A stretch of DNA of 64,000 nucleotides from Cohnella rhizosphaerae. Its GTDB lineage: Bacteria > Bacillota > Bacilli > Paenibacillales > Paenibacillaceae. The position numbers were made by a program, and so were the translations under genes. The notes beneath the pieces are model-generated. The model made no database searches. It was not told where the DNA came from and saw only the letters and a program-made list of their open reading frames with translations. Position 1 is the stretch's first letter; the number at the start of each line of letters is the position of its first letter. Positions 37,241 to 46,357 of this stretch are shown here, piece by piece. The stretch covers positions 248,001 to 312,000 of the forward strand of contig NZ_JAPDIA010000003.1 of NCBI RefSeq assembly GCF_029525575.1. Reading direction: 5' to 3'.

Positions 37241-37547
37241 ATGAAGCATCCGCTGCTGCCGTTGTCGGAGACGATGCATTATATTTTACTGGCCCTCAAG
37301 GAGCCGCTTCACGGGTACGCGATCATGCAGACCGTCGAGCGGATGAGCGAAGGGACGGTCATCCTGGCGGCCGGCACGCTGTACGGCGCCGTCGAGAACT
37401 TGAGCAAGCACGGCTGGATCGCGCCGGTGCAGGGGGGAGACGGGACGGAGGAAGGTATACGGGATCACGACGGAAGGCGAACGCATCCTGGCCATCGAGC
37501 GGGGAAGACTGGCGCATTTGCTGGCACTCTATGAAACGAGGGATTAA
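37241..37547 (+). CDS. PadR family transcriptional regulator (frameshifted at 37432-37437)
   Basis: About 101 residues after dropping one G; the corrected end reads GRRKVYGITTEGERILAIER. The N-terminal winged helix (MHYILLALKEPLHGYAIMQT; AGTLYGAVENLSKHGWI) is canonical. The corrected stop lies 1 bp before the ATG of the DUF2812 gene, so the two are coupled. Confidence 0.87.
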
Positions 37548-37548
37548 C

Positions 37549-38151
37549 ATGAAAAAACGCAAATGGTTCATCAACCTCCTTAAAGAGGAGAAGTGGCTGA
37601 ACGACAGGTTGGCCGAAGGCTACGCTTGCCGCAGGGTCAGTTCGCTCGGCGGGTACTTGTTCGAACCGACCGATCGCAAGATGGTCATCCGGCTCGACTA
37701 TCAGCGCCAGATGAGCGCCGAGAAATACGAGGAATACAAGGGGACCTACGCGGACTTCGGATGGACCCATTTGAAGGGCAGCCGCTGGGGCAGCGTCCAA
37801 TACTGGCAAAAGCCCGCGGACGGACGCGACGAGATTTTCTCCGACGCCGGCTCGCAGATCGCGTTCTATCAGCGCCTGACGCATTACGCGCTCACGACCG
37901 CTTGTCTCTTTTTCATCTACATTTGCGTCTTGTTCGACGGTCATATTTTTACCGCCATGTTCGACGTCAAAGCGAGCTATTTAACCGAAGGCTTGTGGGA
38001 GATGGAAGGAGCGATGTTCTGGCGCGCCTTTCTATTCGAGACCCCGTTTGCGATGCTTCGCTTCCTGCCGGCCTGGATTTTCGGGATCGCCATCGTCGTG
38101 TCCCTCTACAGCTACTTCCTATATGTGAAGCGGAAAAAGGAGTATGCTTGA
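37549..38151 (+). CDS. DUF2812 family membrane protein
   Basis: 200 residues. The N-terminal soluble domain (FINLLKEEKWLNDRLAEGYA) precedes two membrane helices at about 125-145 and 170-190. PadR-DUF2812 pairs are a recurrent operon in Firmicutes; the membrane protein's function is unknown. Confidence 0.82.
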   Translation: MKKRKWFINLLKEEKWLNDRLAEGYACRRVSSLGGYLFEPTDRKMVIRLDYQRQMSAEKYEEYKGTYADFGWTHLKGSRWGSVQYWQKPADGRDEIFSDAGSQIAFYQRLTHYALTTACLFFIYICVLFDGHIFTAMFDVKASYLTEGLWEMEGAMFWRAFLFETPFAMLRFLPAWIFGIAIVVSLYSYFLYVKRKKEYA

Positions 38152-38200
38152 CCGCGCGGCGCCGGCATTCACGTTCCTGCCCATGAACGCAATTGCCCCG

Positions 38201-38229
38201 TTTCAAATCTGCAACCGGATGCTTATAAT
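38201..38229 (+). promoter_or_regulatory. Sigma-A-like promoter of the MarR gene
   Basis: TTTCAA (38201-38206), 17-bp spacer, TATAAT (38224-38229). The -35 is imperfect; the -10 is perfect. Confidence 0.5.
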
Positions 38230-38286
38230 AGCTGTAGGCGCATGCGATCGCCGCAGCTGACACGAACAAGGAACCGAGGAACCTTT

Positions 38287-38760
38287 ATGGAAAATAAGCA
38301 TCCGTCCGAGCAACTGGCCGTTATCTTCTACCGTGTCAACCGCGCGTTCCAGTATTTGATGTCTTTAAACCTGAGATCATACGACATTACGCCGGAGCAG
38401 TGGAATGTACTGAAGCATCTGCAGGAGAAAGACGGAATCTCCCAGAAGGATCTGTCCTATATGGCGGATAAGGACAAGACGACCATCACGCGGATCATCG
38501 ACAGTCTGGAGGAGCGCGGAGCGCTGCACAGACATAACAATCCGAACGACAGGCGTTCCTTCTTGATTTACTTGACGGAAGAGGGCCGATCGTTGATTCG
38601 GGAGCTGCAGCCGATCCCCGACAAGGTGAACCGGCTGGCCAGCGGGCAGTTGTCGGAGCAGGATCTGCTGAATTTGAAGGACATGCTGGCGAGTTTGCAG
38701 GACCAGATTTTGACCGAGATCGAGCGTTATTCCTTCGAGCACCGGCATCAAGCATTTTAA
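38287..38760 (+). CDS. MarR family transcriptional regulator
   Basis: 157 residues, winged helix. DITPEQWNVLKHLQEKDGIS, then DKTTITRIIDSLEERG and the wing NPNDRRSFLIYLT are canonical. A 690-bp gap with a minisatellite and a palindrome separates it from the ehu/ect operon. MarR-type EctR proteins control ectoine genes in other bacteria, so control of that operon is a reasonable but unproven idea. Confidence 0.88.
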   Translation: MENKHPSEQLAVIFYRVNRAFQYLMSLNLRSYDITPEQWNVLKHLQEKDGISQKDLSYMADKDKTTITRIIDSLEERGALHRHNNPNDRRSFLIYLTEEGRSLIRELQPIPDKVNRLASGQLSEQDLLNLKDMLASLQDQILTEIERYSFEHRHQAF

Positions 38761-38870
38761 TTGACAAGCTCGCGCATGCGGCGGCGGAATCTTTCCGTCG
38801 TCTTTTTTTACATATCAGAATGGATAACTTCGGGGTGAAGCTTAGACTTCACCCTTTTCTTCATTTCATA

Positions 38871-39219
38871 GGACCACCGAGACGCAGCGAAGCCCGGATC
38901 GAGCGGATTTGTTCCTGCATGGGACCACCGAGACGCAGCGAAGCCGGAGCGAGCGGATTTGTTCCTGCATGGGACCACCGAGACGCAGCGACGCCAGTTC
39001 CGAGCGGATTTGTTCCTACATGGGACCACCGTGAAGCAGCGACGCTTGGAGTGAGCGGATTAGTTCCTACTTAGGACTACCGCGATGCAGCGACGCTTGG
39101 AGCGAGCGGATTTGTTCCTACATAGGACTACCGAGACGCAGCGACGCCCGGAGCGATCGGATTTGTTCCTAGATGGGACCACCGAGACGCAGCGAAGCCC
39201 GGAGCGAGCGGATTTATTC
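38871..39219. repeat. Minisatellite: seven units of 51 bp (50 in one unit)
   Basis: Units start at 38871, 38922, 38972, 39023, 39074, 39125 and 39176, each beginning GGACC/TACCG and containing GCAGCGA(A/C)GC and GAGCGGATTTGTTCC. The last unit is truncated. The period is 51 or 50 bp; on the minus strand the array is open in part and would read a 17-residue repeat (…SVVPCRNKSARSG…), but there is no start context. It lies between the MarR gene and the ectoine operon. Confidence 0.9.
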
Positions 39220-39399
39220 TGCCGGCACCTCCCTCGGAATAACATAAGTCCCCTTGCGGCGTAAACCGCCGAATCCGACCCGATCCCGAACCATCAGAGA
39301 GCATAACAGCGTTTGCGGCCAGTCGGGTTCCGTCATCCCATGGGAGCAAAGATTTTCCCCGAATGGGCTTCGAGAGCCCGAATGACTTTCCAGCGAATG

Positions 39400-39413
39400 G
39401 TATGCTAGCATAC
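39400..39413. promoter_or_regulatory. 14-bp perfect palindrome upstream of the ehu/ect operon
   Basis: GTATGCTAGCATAC is a perfect palindrome 35 bp upstream of the ehuB start. It would overlap a weak promoter (TTTCCA, 18 bp, TACTAT at 39411-39416), a typical repressor position. Confidence 0.55.
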
Positions 39414-39448
39414 TATACAGTTCCAAAAAAGCGGAAAGGTTGTGAGTC

Positions 39449-40388
39449 GTGTTGCGCAAGAAATGGTCGATGCTGGTTCTTCTGCTGGCAGCCGTCGTGT
39501 CGGCGGGCTGCGGAAAGAACGGCGATGGAAATGCCGCACCCGGGAATGCATCGGGGAGCGCCGCAAATGAAGGAACCGCGGAACAGACGGCCGTCGTCGA
39601 TTCGAAGACGTTAAAGGCCGCGCAGGAGAAAGGCTACATCACGATCGGCTTCGCCAACGAGAAGCCCTACGCATACAAGGAAGCGGACGGAACCCTGACC
39701 GGAGAAGCCGTCGAGATTACGAAGGTGATCCTGAAGCGTCTTGGCGTCGACGAGGTTCGCGGCGAGCTCACCGAATTCGGATCGCTGATCGGCGGGCTTC
39801 AGGCGAAGCGGTTCGACATGATCACCGCGGGCATGTTCATCAATCCGGAGCGCTGCCAGGCCGTCCTGTTCGCGAACCCCGAGTACAGCATCGGGGGAAG
39901 GGATCGCCGTCAAGAAAGGGAATCCGCTCAATCTCAAGAGCTATGAGGAAATCGCGGCCAACAAGAAGGCGAAGGTCGCCGTGATGGCCGGCGCGGTCGA
40001 GCTCGGTTATCTGGAAAAGTCGGGCGTGGCCAAGGATCAGCTCGTCATCGTACCGGATCAGGATGCCGCGATCAATGCGCTGCAGGCAGGCCGCGCCGAC
40101 GCGATGACGATGACGGGGCCGGCGCTTCAATCCAGGCTCGATGCGGCAAACGACGCGAATCTCGAGCGCGTGTCGGACTTCGTACAGCCGGTCATCGACG
40201 GCAAGGACGTGCGGGGCTACGGAGCGTCCGCTTTCCGAATGGACGATCAGGCGTTCCGCGAAGCCTTTAATGCGGAGCTTGAGAAAATGAAGGCGTCCGG
40301 CGAACTGCTCGATATTTTGAAGACATTCGGATTTACGGAGGCGGAGCTGCCGGGAGACATCACGGCCGAGGTGCTCTGCAAAGCGTAA
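39449..40388 (+). CDS. ehuB: Ectoine/hydroxyectoine ABC transporter substrate-binding protein (frameshifted at 39893-39897)
   Basis: About 312 residues after dropping one G. Lipoprotein signal (LRKKWSMLVLLLAAVVSAG then Cys) followed by a family-3 binding fold: IGFANEKPYAYKEADGTLTG, FDMITAGMFINPERC. The sequence fits EhuB proteins, which bind ectoine and hydroxyectoine outside the cell. GTG start. First gene of an operon that encodes both uptake and synthesis of these solutes, an arrangement that makes the substrate assignment strong. Confidence 0.9.
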
Positions 40389-40389
40389 C

Positions 40390-41043
40390 ATGAATGCGCC
40401 GTGGATGGAATTTGTCCCGCTGCTGTGGGAGGGACTGAAGGTCACCGCCGAAGTCGCGTTCCTCGCCGCGATCGCGGCGCTGGCGCTTTCCGGAGCGAGC
40501 GGGCTATGCCGAGTGTCCAAATACCGGACCGTCCAATGGGCGGCGAAGACGTATACCGAGCTGTTCCGCGGCATCCCGCTGCTCGTGCTGCTCATCTGGG
40601 TCTACTTCGCGCTCCCGTTCGCCGGCCTCGAGCTGCCGAAGCTGGCGGCTGCCGTATTGGCCATCGGCCTCAATTACGGGGCGTTCGGCTCGGAGATCGT
40701 ACGCAGCTCGATCGAAGCCGTGCCGGCCGGGCAGCGCGAGGCGGGGATCGCCCTTAATTTTACGCCCGCCCAACGGATGCTGTACCTGATCTTGCCGCAG
40801 GCGCTGCCTCGCATGCTGCCGCCGTTCGGCAACCTGCTCATCGAGCTGGTGAAGGCCACCTCGCTGATCTATTTCATTACCTTGTCGGACTTGACCTATC
40901 AAGCCATGATTCTGCGCAATAACTTCCTGCCCTGGACGCCGCATATTTTCGGACTGCTGCTGATCTTGTACTTTTTGCTGTCCGTCGTCATTACGGTCGT
41001 CGTCAAGTGGCTGGAGCGCAGGCTGACGGAAGGGAGGGTCTAG
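40390..41043 (+). CDS. ehuC: Ectoine/hydroxyectoine ABC transporter permease
   Basis: 217 residues, polar-amino-acid type permease with four to five membrane helices. The family motif TELFRGIPLLVLLIWVYFAL and the EAA-type loop EAVPAGQREAGIALNFTPAQ are present. Starts 1 bp after ehuB. Confidence 0.9.
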   Translation: MNAPWMEFVPLLWEGLKVTAEVAFLAAIAALALSGASGLCRVSKYRTVQWAAKTYTELFRGIPLLVLLIWVYFALPFAGLELPKLAAAVLAIGLNYGAFGSEIVRSSIEAVPAGQREAGIALNFTPAQRMLYLILPQALPRMLPPFGNLLIELVKATSLIYFITLSDLTYQAMILRNNFLPWTPHIFGLLLILYFLLSVVITVVVKWLERRLTEGRV

Positions 41044-41046
41044 CCG

Positions 41047-41796
41047 ATGTGGGATTGGGACTATGCCTGGTCGATTCTGCCCGAGCTTGCGGCTTCGTTC
41101 GGCACGGCGTTTTCGGCGATGGCCTGGGGTTTTGCGATGGCTTGCATGGGCGGCCTGATCCTTGTGGCGGCCGGACGATCCCGCCTGGCCGTCCTCCGGC
41201 TGCCTGCGCGCGGCCTCGTCCAGTTCATCAGGAACACGCCGCTGCTCGTACAGCTGTTTTTCCTGTACTACAGCCTGCCGATGGCGATCGGCATCGCGCC
41301 TTCCGCCTTCGTGACAGGCGTCGTGGGGCTGGGTCTTCACTACAGCACCTACATGTCGGAGGTATACAGGGCCGGTATCGAGGGCGTGCCGAAGGGACAA
41401 TGGGAGGCGGCCAAGGCGCTCAATTATAACGGCAGGCAAACTTGGTTCACCATTATTTTGCCGCAGGCGCTGCCGCCGATGATCCCGGTCATGGGCAACT
41501 ATTTGATCGTGATTTTCAAGGATACCCCCATCCTGTCGGCCATCACGCTGGTAGAGACGCTGCTCACCGCCAAGAACCTGACGTCCGTCTCGTTTCGGTT
41601 CTTCGAGCCCTATACGCTGGTCGGCGTCCTGTTTCTGATCATCTGCGTGATCTTTTCATTTCTGCTTCGACGAATCGAGGTCCGGTTCAATCGCCATCAT
41701 CTCGGTTCGAAGCAAGGGGCATCCCGTTCGTTCGGAAGGAGGAAGCATGAACGCACTCAGCCAAACGTCGACAATCGTGAAGTATTCCCAGGTTAA
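41047..41796 (+). CDS. ehuD: Ectoine/hydroxyectoine ABC transporter permease
   Basis: 249 residues, same family as the preceding permease (VQFIRNTPLLVQLFFLYYSL; GIEGVPKGQWEAAKALNYNG). The last 30 residues are unusually basic and the gene overlaps ehuA by 50 bp. A real overlap or an unrecognised frameshift near 41690 is possible; the core is intact. Confidence 0.87.
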   Translation: MWDWDYAWSILPELAASFGTAFSAMAWGFAMACMGGLILVAAGRSRLAVLRLPARGLVQFIRNTPLLVQLFFLYYSLPMAIGIAPSAFVTGVVGLGLHYSTYMSEVYRAGIEGVPKGQWEAAKALNYNGRQTWFTIILPQALPPMIPVMGNYLIVIFKDTPILSAITLVETLLTAKNLTSVSFRFFEPYTLVGVLFLIICVIFSFLLRRIEVRFNRHHLGSKQGASRSFGRRKHERTQPNVDNREVFPG

Positions 41797-42529
41797 AAAA
41801 TCGTACGGCGACCTGGAGGTCATCAAGGGGATCGACCTGTCCATCGCGCCGGGCGAGAAGGTGGCTTTGATCGGGCCGAGCGGCTCCGGCAAGACGACGC
41901 TGGGCCGCATGCTGATGACGCTGGAGGAGCCGACCGGCGGCACCATTCAGGTCGACGGCCAGCTTCTGTGGCACGAGGAAAAGAACGGCAGGTTCGTGCG
42001 CGCCGGCGAGAAGCATCTGCACCGGATGCGCGAGCGAATCGGCATGGTGTTCCAGCACTTCAATCTGTTCCCGCACATGAACGTGCTGGACAATGTCGCC
42101 TCGGCGCCGCGCAAGGTGCTTAAGCTCCACAAGCGGGAGGCGAAGGAACGCGCCGAGGCCATGCTGGCCAAAGTCGGGCTCGCGGACAAGATCGACGTCT
42201 ATCCGTCCCAGCTGTCCGGCGGCCAGAAGCAGCGCGTGGCGATCGCGCGGGCGCTCGTCATGAACCCGAAGGTGATGGTGTTCGACGAGGTCACGTCCGC
42301 GCTCGACCCCGAGCTGGTCGGCGAGGTGCTTGAAGTCATCAAGGACATCGCCCGGCAGGGCGACATGGCGATGATGCTTATCACGCACGAGATGGATTTC
42401 GCCCGGGACGTGGCGGATCGCGTCGTCTTCGGCGCGGACGGACGGATCGTCGAGGAAGGGCCTCCCAAGGAGATTTTCGAGAATCCGAAAAGCGACCGGC
42501 TGCAGTCCTTCCTTGGTCGCTTCCGGTAA
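41747..42529 (+). CDS. ehuA: Ectoine/hydroxyectoine ABC transporter ATP-binding protein
   Basis: 260 residues with all ABC motifs: Walker A GPSGSGKTT (about residues 44-52), Q-loop FQHFNLFPHM, signature LSGGQKQRVAIARAL, Walker B VMVFDEVTSALDPE, His switch ITHEMDF. Energises the EhuBCD transporter. Lies directly before ectA. Confidence 0.93.
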   Translation: MNALSQTSTIVKYSQVKKSYGDLEVIKGIDLSIAPGEKVALIGPSGSGKTTLGRMLMTLEEPTGGTIQVDGQLLWHEEKNGRFVRAGEKHLHRMRERIGMVFQHFNLFPHMNVLDNVASAPRKVLKLHKREAKERAEAMLAKVGLADKIDVYPSQLSGGQKQRVAIARALVMNPKVMVFDEVTSALDPELVGEVLEVIKDIARQGDMAMMLITHEMDFARDVADRVVFGADGRIVEEGPPKEIFENPKSDRLQSFLGRFR

Positions 42530-42576
42530 TCGTCGGTATCAATATGAGGAAACTGCGACAGTCAGGAGGTGAAGCT

Positions 42577-43080
42577 ATGCAAGAGACGATCGTCCTGCGT
42601 CAGCCGCAGGCTTCCGACGGAGCGGGGGCGTGGCGGCTCGTTCGCCGAGCCGGCAGGCTGGACGTGAACTCCGCGTACGGTTATCTCATGCTCTGCGATA
42701 TGTTCCGCGCCACTTGCGTCATCGCGGAATCGGAGGGGACGCCTATCGGCTTCGTATCCGCCTTCGTGAAGCCGGAGAATCGGGATACGTTGTTCGTCTG
42801 GCAGGTCGCCGTCGATCCGGAGCATCGCGGCAAGGGGCTCGGAGCGGCGATGCTCTCGGAATTGATTCAACGCGCCTATTCCGAGCCGATCCGCTATATG
42901 GAGGCGACGGTAAGCGAATCGAACGCCGCCTCCCGGCGCATGTTCGAGCGCTTCGCCGCGTCGATGGGATCGCCGTGCGGATATGCGGAGGGCGGCTATC
43001 CCGCCGAGCTGTTCCCCGGCAGCGGTCATGACGGAGAGCCGCTTTTGCGCATCGGGCCTCTCAGGGGCCGCGAGACTTGA
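42577..43080 (+). CDS. ectA: L-2,4-diaminobutyrate N-gamma-acetyltransferase
   Basis: 167 residues, GNAT fold: VWQVAVDPEHRGKGLGAAML is the acetyl-CoA-binding motif A, and MEATVSESNAASRRMF is the conserved EctA stretch. Makes N-gamma-acetyl-diaminobutyrate, second step of ectoine synthesis. AGGAGGTGAA precedes ATG 42577. 47 bp after ehuA, same operon. Confidence 0.95.
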   Translation: MQETIVLRQPQASDGAGAWRLVRRAGRLDVNSAYGYLMLCDMFRATCVIAESEGTPIGFVSAFVKPENRDTLFVWQVAVDPEHRGKGLGAAMLSELIQRAYSEPIRYMEATVSESNAASRRMFERFAASMGSPCGYAEGGYPAELFPGSGHDGEPLLRIGPLRGRET

Positions 43081-43141
43081 CCGCAAGATCCTGACACCCT
43101 AGCAAGCCATGAAAGAAAAAACGTCAAGGAGGAATTCGAAC

Positions 43142-44446
43142 ATGCACTTGCACGAGAAACGGACGACCAGCGTCATCGAGGAAATGGAATCGGAGGTGCG
43201 CAGCTACTGCCGCAGCTTCGACGCCGTCTTCTCCAGGGCATCCAACGCGCAGATCTGGGACACGGAAGGCAAGATGTACATCGATTTCTTCGCGGGCGCC
43301 GGCGCCTTGAATTACGGGCACAACAATCCGCAAATCCGGAACAAGGTCGTGGAATACATGCTTGGCGACGGCGTGACGCACAGCCTGGACATGGCGACCG
43401 AAGCGAAGGAAACGTTCCTTGAAAAGTTTAACCGAATCATTCTGGCGCCGAGGGAGCTGTCGTACAAGGTGATGTTCCCGGGGCCGACGGGGACGAACGC
43501 CGTGGAGGCGGCCTTGAAGCTGGCGAGAAAGGTGACGGGGCGCACGGACATTGTCTGCTTTACGAATGCCTTCCACGGCATGACGCTAGGCTCGCTCGCG
43601 ACGACGGGCAACAAGTTCAAGCGGGCGGGCGCCGGCGTACCGCTGTCTCACACTTCATTCATGCCTTACGACGGTTTTTTCGGCGACAAGCTGGATACGG
43701 TCGATTTCTTCGAGAAAATGCTGGAGGACGGAGGAAGCGGCCTGGAGACGCCGGCAGCGGTGCTGCTGGAGACGCTGCAGGGCGAAGGCGGTCTGAACGT
43801 CGCATCCTCTGATTGGCTCCGCCGGATGGAGCGAGTCTGCCGCAAGCACGGCATTTTGCTGATCGTGGACGACGTACAGATGGGCTGCGGACGAACCGGC
43901 ACGTTTTTCAGCTTCGAGGAAGCGGGCATCTCGCCGGACTTCGTCTGTCTCTCCAAGTCGATCGGCGGCTTCGGACTGCCGATGGCGCTGACGCTGATCA
44001 AGCCCGAATACGACGCCTGGATGCCCGGAGAGCACAACGGCACCTTCCGCGGCAACAACCTGGCATTCGTAGCCGCTTCGGAGGCGCTCGACTACTGGAA
44101 GGACGGTCAGTTCGAGGCGGAGCTTGCAGCCAAATCGCAGACGATCCGCTCCTCTCTCCTCCGGATGGCCGCCGGACTGCCGGCCGGGGAGGCGAAGCCC
44201 AAAGGCAAAGGAATGATTCAGGGCCTGGCGTTTCGCGATGCTTCGAGAGCCGCAGCCATCTGCCAGGCGGCCTTCCAGTCGGGTCTCATTCTGGAAACCT
44301 CGGGACCTTCCGATGAAGTCGTCAAGGTCATGCCGCCGCTCACGATCGGCGAGGAGCAGTTGAGGCGGGGACTGGATATGCTCGAGGGCTGCATCCAGGA
44401 GCTTGCCGTGCCGCAGCCTGCAGCCGAAGCGATCGCCACCGTCTGA
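43142..44446 (+). CDS. ectB: L-2,4-diaminobutyrate transaminase
   Basis: 434 residues, class III PLP aminotransferase. The PLP Lys is in CLSKSIGGFGLPMAL; Asp in LIVDDVQMGCGRTG binds the pyridine ring. Converts aspartate semialdehyde plus glutamate to diaminobutyrate, the first step of ectoine synthesis. AAGGAGG precedes ATG 43142. Confidence 0.95.
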   Translation: MHLHEKRTTSVIEEMESEVRSYCRSFDAVFSRASNAQIWDTEGKMYIDFFAGAGALNYGHNNPQIRNKVVEYMLGDGVTHSLDMATEAKETFLEKFNRIILAPRELSYKVMFPGPTGTNAVEAALKLARKVTGRTDIVCFTNAFHGMTLGSLATTGNKFKRAGAGVPLSHTSFMPYDGFFGDKLDTVDFFEKMLEDGGSGLETPAAVLLETLQGEGGLNVASSDWLRRMERVCRKHGILLIVDDVQMGCGRTGTFFSFEEAGISPDFVCLSKSIGGFGLPMALTLIKPEYDAWMPGEHNGTFRGNNLAFVAASEALDYWKDGQFEAELAAKSQTIRSSLLRMAAGLPAGEAKPKGKGMIQGLAFRDASRAAAICQAAFQSGLILETSGPSDEVVKVMPPLTIGEEQLRRGLDMLEGCIQELAVPQPAAEAIATV

Positions 44447-44469
44447 CTATTGAAAGGGGAATAAAGACT

Positions 44470-44853
44470 ATGATCGTCAAACATGTCTCCGATATCGTCG
44501 GAACGAAGAACGAAGTGGATACGCCAACCTGGGATTCGCGGAGATTGATCGTCCGCAGCGACGGCATCGGCTTTTCGCTCAACCATACGGTGATCAAGCC
44601 AGGAACAGAGACGCAGATCTGGTACAAAAATCACGTCGAAGCGGTCTATTGCATGGACGGCGAAGGGGAGATCGAGGTGATCGGCGGCGAGACGTATCCG
44701 ATCCGTCCCGGTACGCTTTACGTGCTGAACGGGCACGAGAAGCATCTGCTCCGCGCGAAGAGCGCCATGACGATGCTGTGCGTGTTCGATCCGCCGCTGT
44801 CCGGCACGGAAGTCCACGACGCCGATGGCGTTTATCCGATAGCCCAAGATTAA
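44470..44853 (+). CDS. ectC: Ectoine synthase
   Basis: 127 residues, cupin fold of the usual EctC length. MIVKHVSDIVGTKNEVDTPT and WYKNHVEAVYCMDGEGEIEV contain the conserved metal- and substrate-contact residues. Cyclises N-gamma-acetyl-diaminobutyrate to ectoine. Confidence 0.96.
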   Translation: MIVKHVSDIVGTKNEVDTPTWDSRRLIVRSDGIGFSLNHTVIKPGTETQIWYKNHVEAVYCMDGEGEIEVIGGETYPIRPGTLYVLNGHEKHLLRAKSAMTMLCVFDPPLSGTEVHDADGVYPIAQD

Positions 44854-44880
44854 ACCTACTTTTGGAGGGAGCGATTGTAT

Positions 44881-45780
44881 ATGACAACGATTACGCATCT
44901 CGAACCGGTATTCCGCAACGATAAGTATCCGTCCCGCGTGTACGACCTTCCGACGCTGCTCGAACGGAAGGATCCGGTCGTCTATTCCGAATGGCGGGAG
45001 GACGCCGGGTTGACGAAGGCGCAATCCGAGTTCTACGAGAAGAACGGGTATTTGCATCTGGAAGGCTTCTTCTCGCCGGAGGAGGTCGTCCGGTTAAAAG
45101 CGGAGATGGAACGGTTCAAAGCGTTGAACGAGACACGCAATGCAGACGAGATCGTAAGGGAGCCGGGAGGCACGGATATCCGGTCGATCTTCGCGGTGCA
45201 CGCGAATAACGAGACGTTCCGGGACTTGTCGCTGCACCGCAAGCTGCAGCAGATCGTAACCTACCTGCTCGGCGGCGAAGTGTACGTTCACCAGTCCCGC
45301 GTCAACTTCAAGCCCGGCTTCAAGGGCAAGGAGTTCTACTGGCATTCCGACTTCGAGACCTGGCACGTGGAGGACGGGATGCCCGCCATGCGCGCGCTCA
45401 GCTGCTCCATCGCGCTGGATGACAATTACCATTTCAACGGGCCGCTCATGGTCGTTCCCGGCTCGCACAACACGTTCGTATCTTGCGTCGGCCGCACGCC
45501 GGACGATCATTACAAGCAGTCGCTGCGCAAGCAGGAGTACGGAGTGCCGGACAATGACAGCCTGACGAAGCTCGTCAAGGACGGCGGCATCGATACGCCG
45601 GTCGGCAAGGCCGGGTCGATCGTGCTGTTCGACTGCAACATCATGCACGGCTCCAACAGCAACATTACGCCGTATTCTCGCAACAATATTTTCATGGTGT
45701 TCAACAGCGTCGAAAATCGCATCGGGAAGCCGTTCGGCAGCCAGGCCCCCCGTCCGGACTACATCGCCGCGCGCAGCTAG
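44881..45780 (+). CDS. ectD: Ectoine 5-hydroxylase
   Basis: 299 residues, 2-oxoglutarate/Fe(II) dioxygenase. The EctD signature stretch WHSDFETWHVEDGMPAMRAL carries the HxD, and the distal His is in DCNIMHGSNSNITPYSRNN. Converts ectoine to 5-hydroxyectoine. ATG 44881 has GGAGGGAG 11 bp upstream; an in-frame TTG at 44875 is possible. Last biosynthetic gene of the operon. Confidence 0.95.
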   Translation: MTTITHLEPVFRNDKYPSRVYDLPTLLERKDPVVYSEWREDAGLTKAQSEFYEKNGYLHLEGFFSPEEVVRLKAEMERFKALNETRNADEIVREPGGTDIRSIFAVHANNETFRDLSLHRKLQQIVTYLLGGEVYVHQSRVNFKPGFKGKEFYWHSDFETWHVEDGMPAMRALSCSIALDDNYHFNGPLMVVPGSHNTFVSCVGRTPDDHYKQSLRKQEYGVPDNDSLTKLVKDGGIDTPVGKAGSIVLFDCNIMHGSNSNITPYSRNNIFMVFNSVENRIGKPFGSQAPRPDYIAARS

Positions 45781-45785
45781 CCGCC

Positions 45786-46308
45786 ATGATCGACTGGAAG
45801 GTCGTTCTGACTATCGTCGCCGTTAACGTGGCTTACGTATCCGCCTTTACGCTGAGGCTGATCCTGCTCATTAAAGGACGGCGGCGGGCTGCGGCTCTGC
45901 TGGCCATGCTCGAAGTGTTTATCTACTTGATCGGGCTCAATCTCGTGCTGAAGAACGTCTCCGATCCGTTTAACATGGCGGCGTATTGCCTCGGCTTCGG
46001 GATCGGCGTCTATACGGGCAGCCGGATCGAAGAGATGCTGGCGCTGGGCTATTTGGTCGTCCAGGTCATCGTCGACGCGCTGGATCCGGCGCTTCCGGGG
46101 GAGGCTGCGAGGGGCGGGCTACGGCGTCACGGCGTGGGCGGCCGAAGGGCGGGACGGCCAGCGGCTCGTCATGCAGGTGCTCGTCAAGCGGAGCAACGAA
46201 CGCCGGCTGATGGATACGCTGGCGAAGCTGGCGCCGAAGGCGTTCGTGCTGTCGCATGAGCCCAAGTCGTTCCGCGGCGGCTTCTGGGTCCGGATCACGG
46301 ATAAATAA
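45786..46308 (+). CDS. UPF0316/DUF2179-DUF5698 family membrane protein (frameshifted at 46097-46101)
   Basis: About 173 residues after dropping one G. Three N-terminal membrane helices, the family stretch LTLRLILLIKGRRRAAALLA, EVFIYLIGLNLVLKNVSDPF, then a soluble DUF2179 domain with GYGVTAWAAEGRDGQRLVM and a C-terminal FRGGFWVRITDK. Starts 5 bp after ectD, so probably in the ectoine operon. Cellular role unknown. Confidence 0.82.
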
Positions 46309-46322
46309 GATCGTTGCCCGGT

Positions 46323-46351
46323 TTGACATTTCTCATCATTCTCATTATCAT
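46323..46351 (+). promoter_or_regulatory. Sigma-A promoter of the riboswitch-KamA unit
   Basis: TTGACA (46323-46328), exact 17-bp spacer, TATCAT (46346-46351). Transcription would start near 46358, at the 5' edge of the riboswitch. Confidence 0.8.
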
Positions 46352-46357
46352 ATAGGC

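Noticed and set aside
38871..39219. CRISPR array
   Set aside because: Whole units are repeated without unique spacers, and no cas gene is near.
38808..39349. Minus-strand repeat protein with SVVPCRNKSARSG units
   Set aside because: The reading frame follows only from the 51-bp period. There is no start context and the frame breaks at the 50-bp unit.
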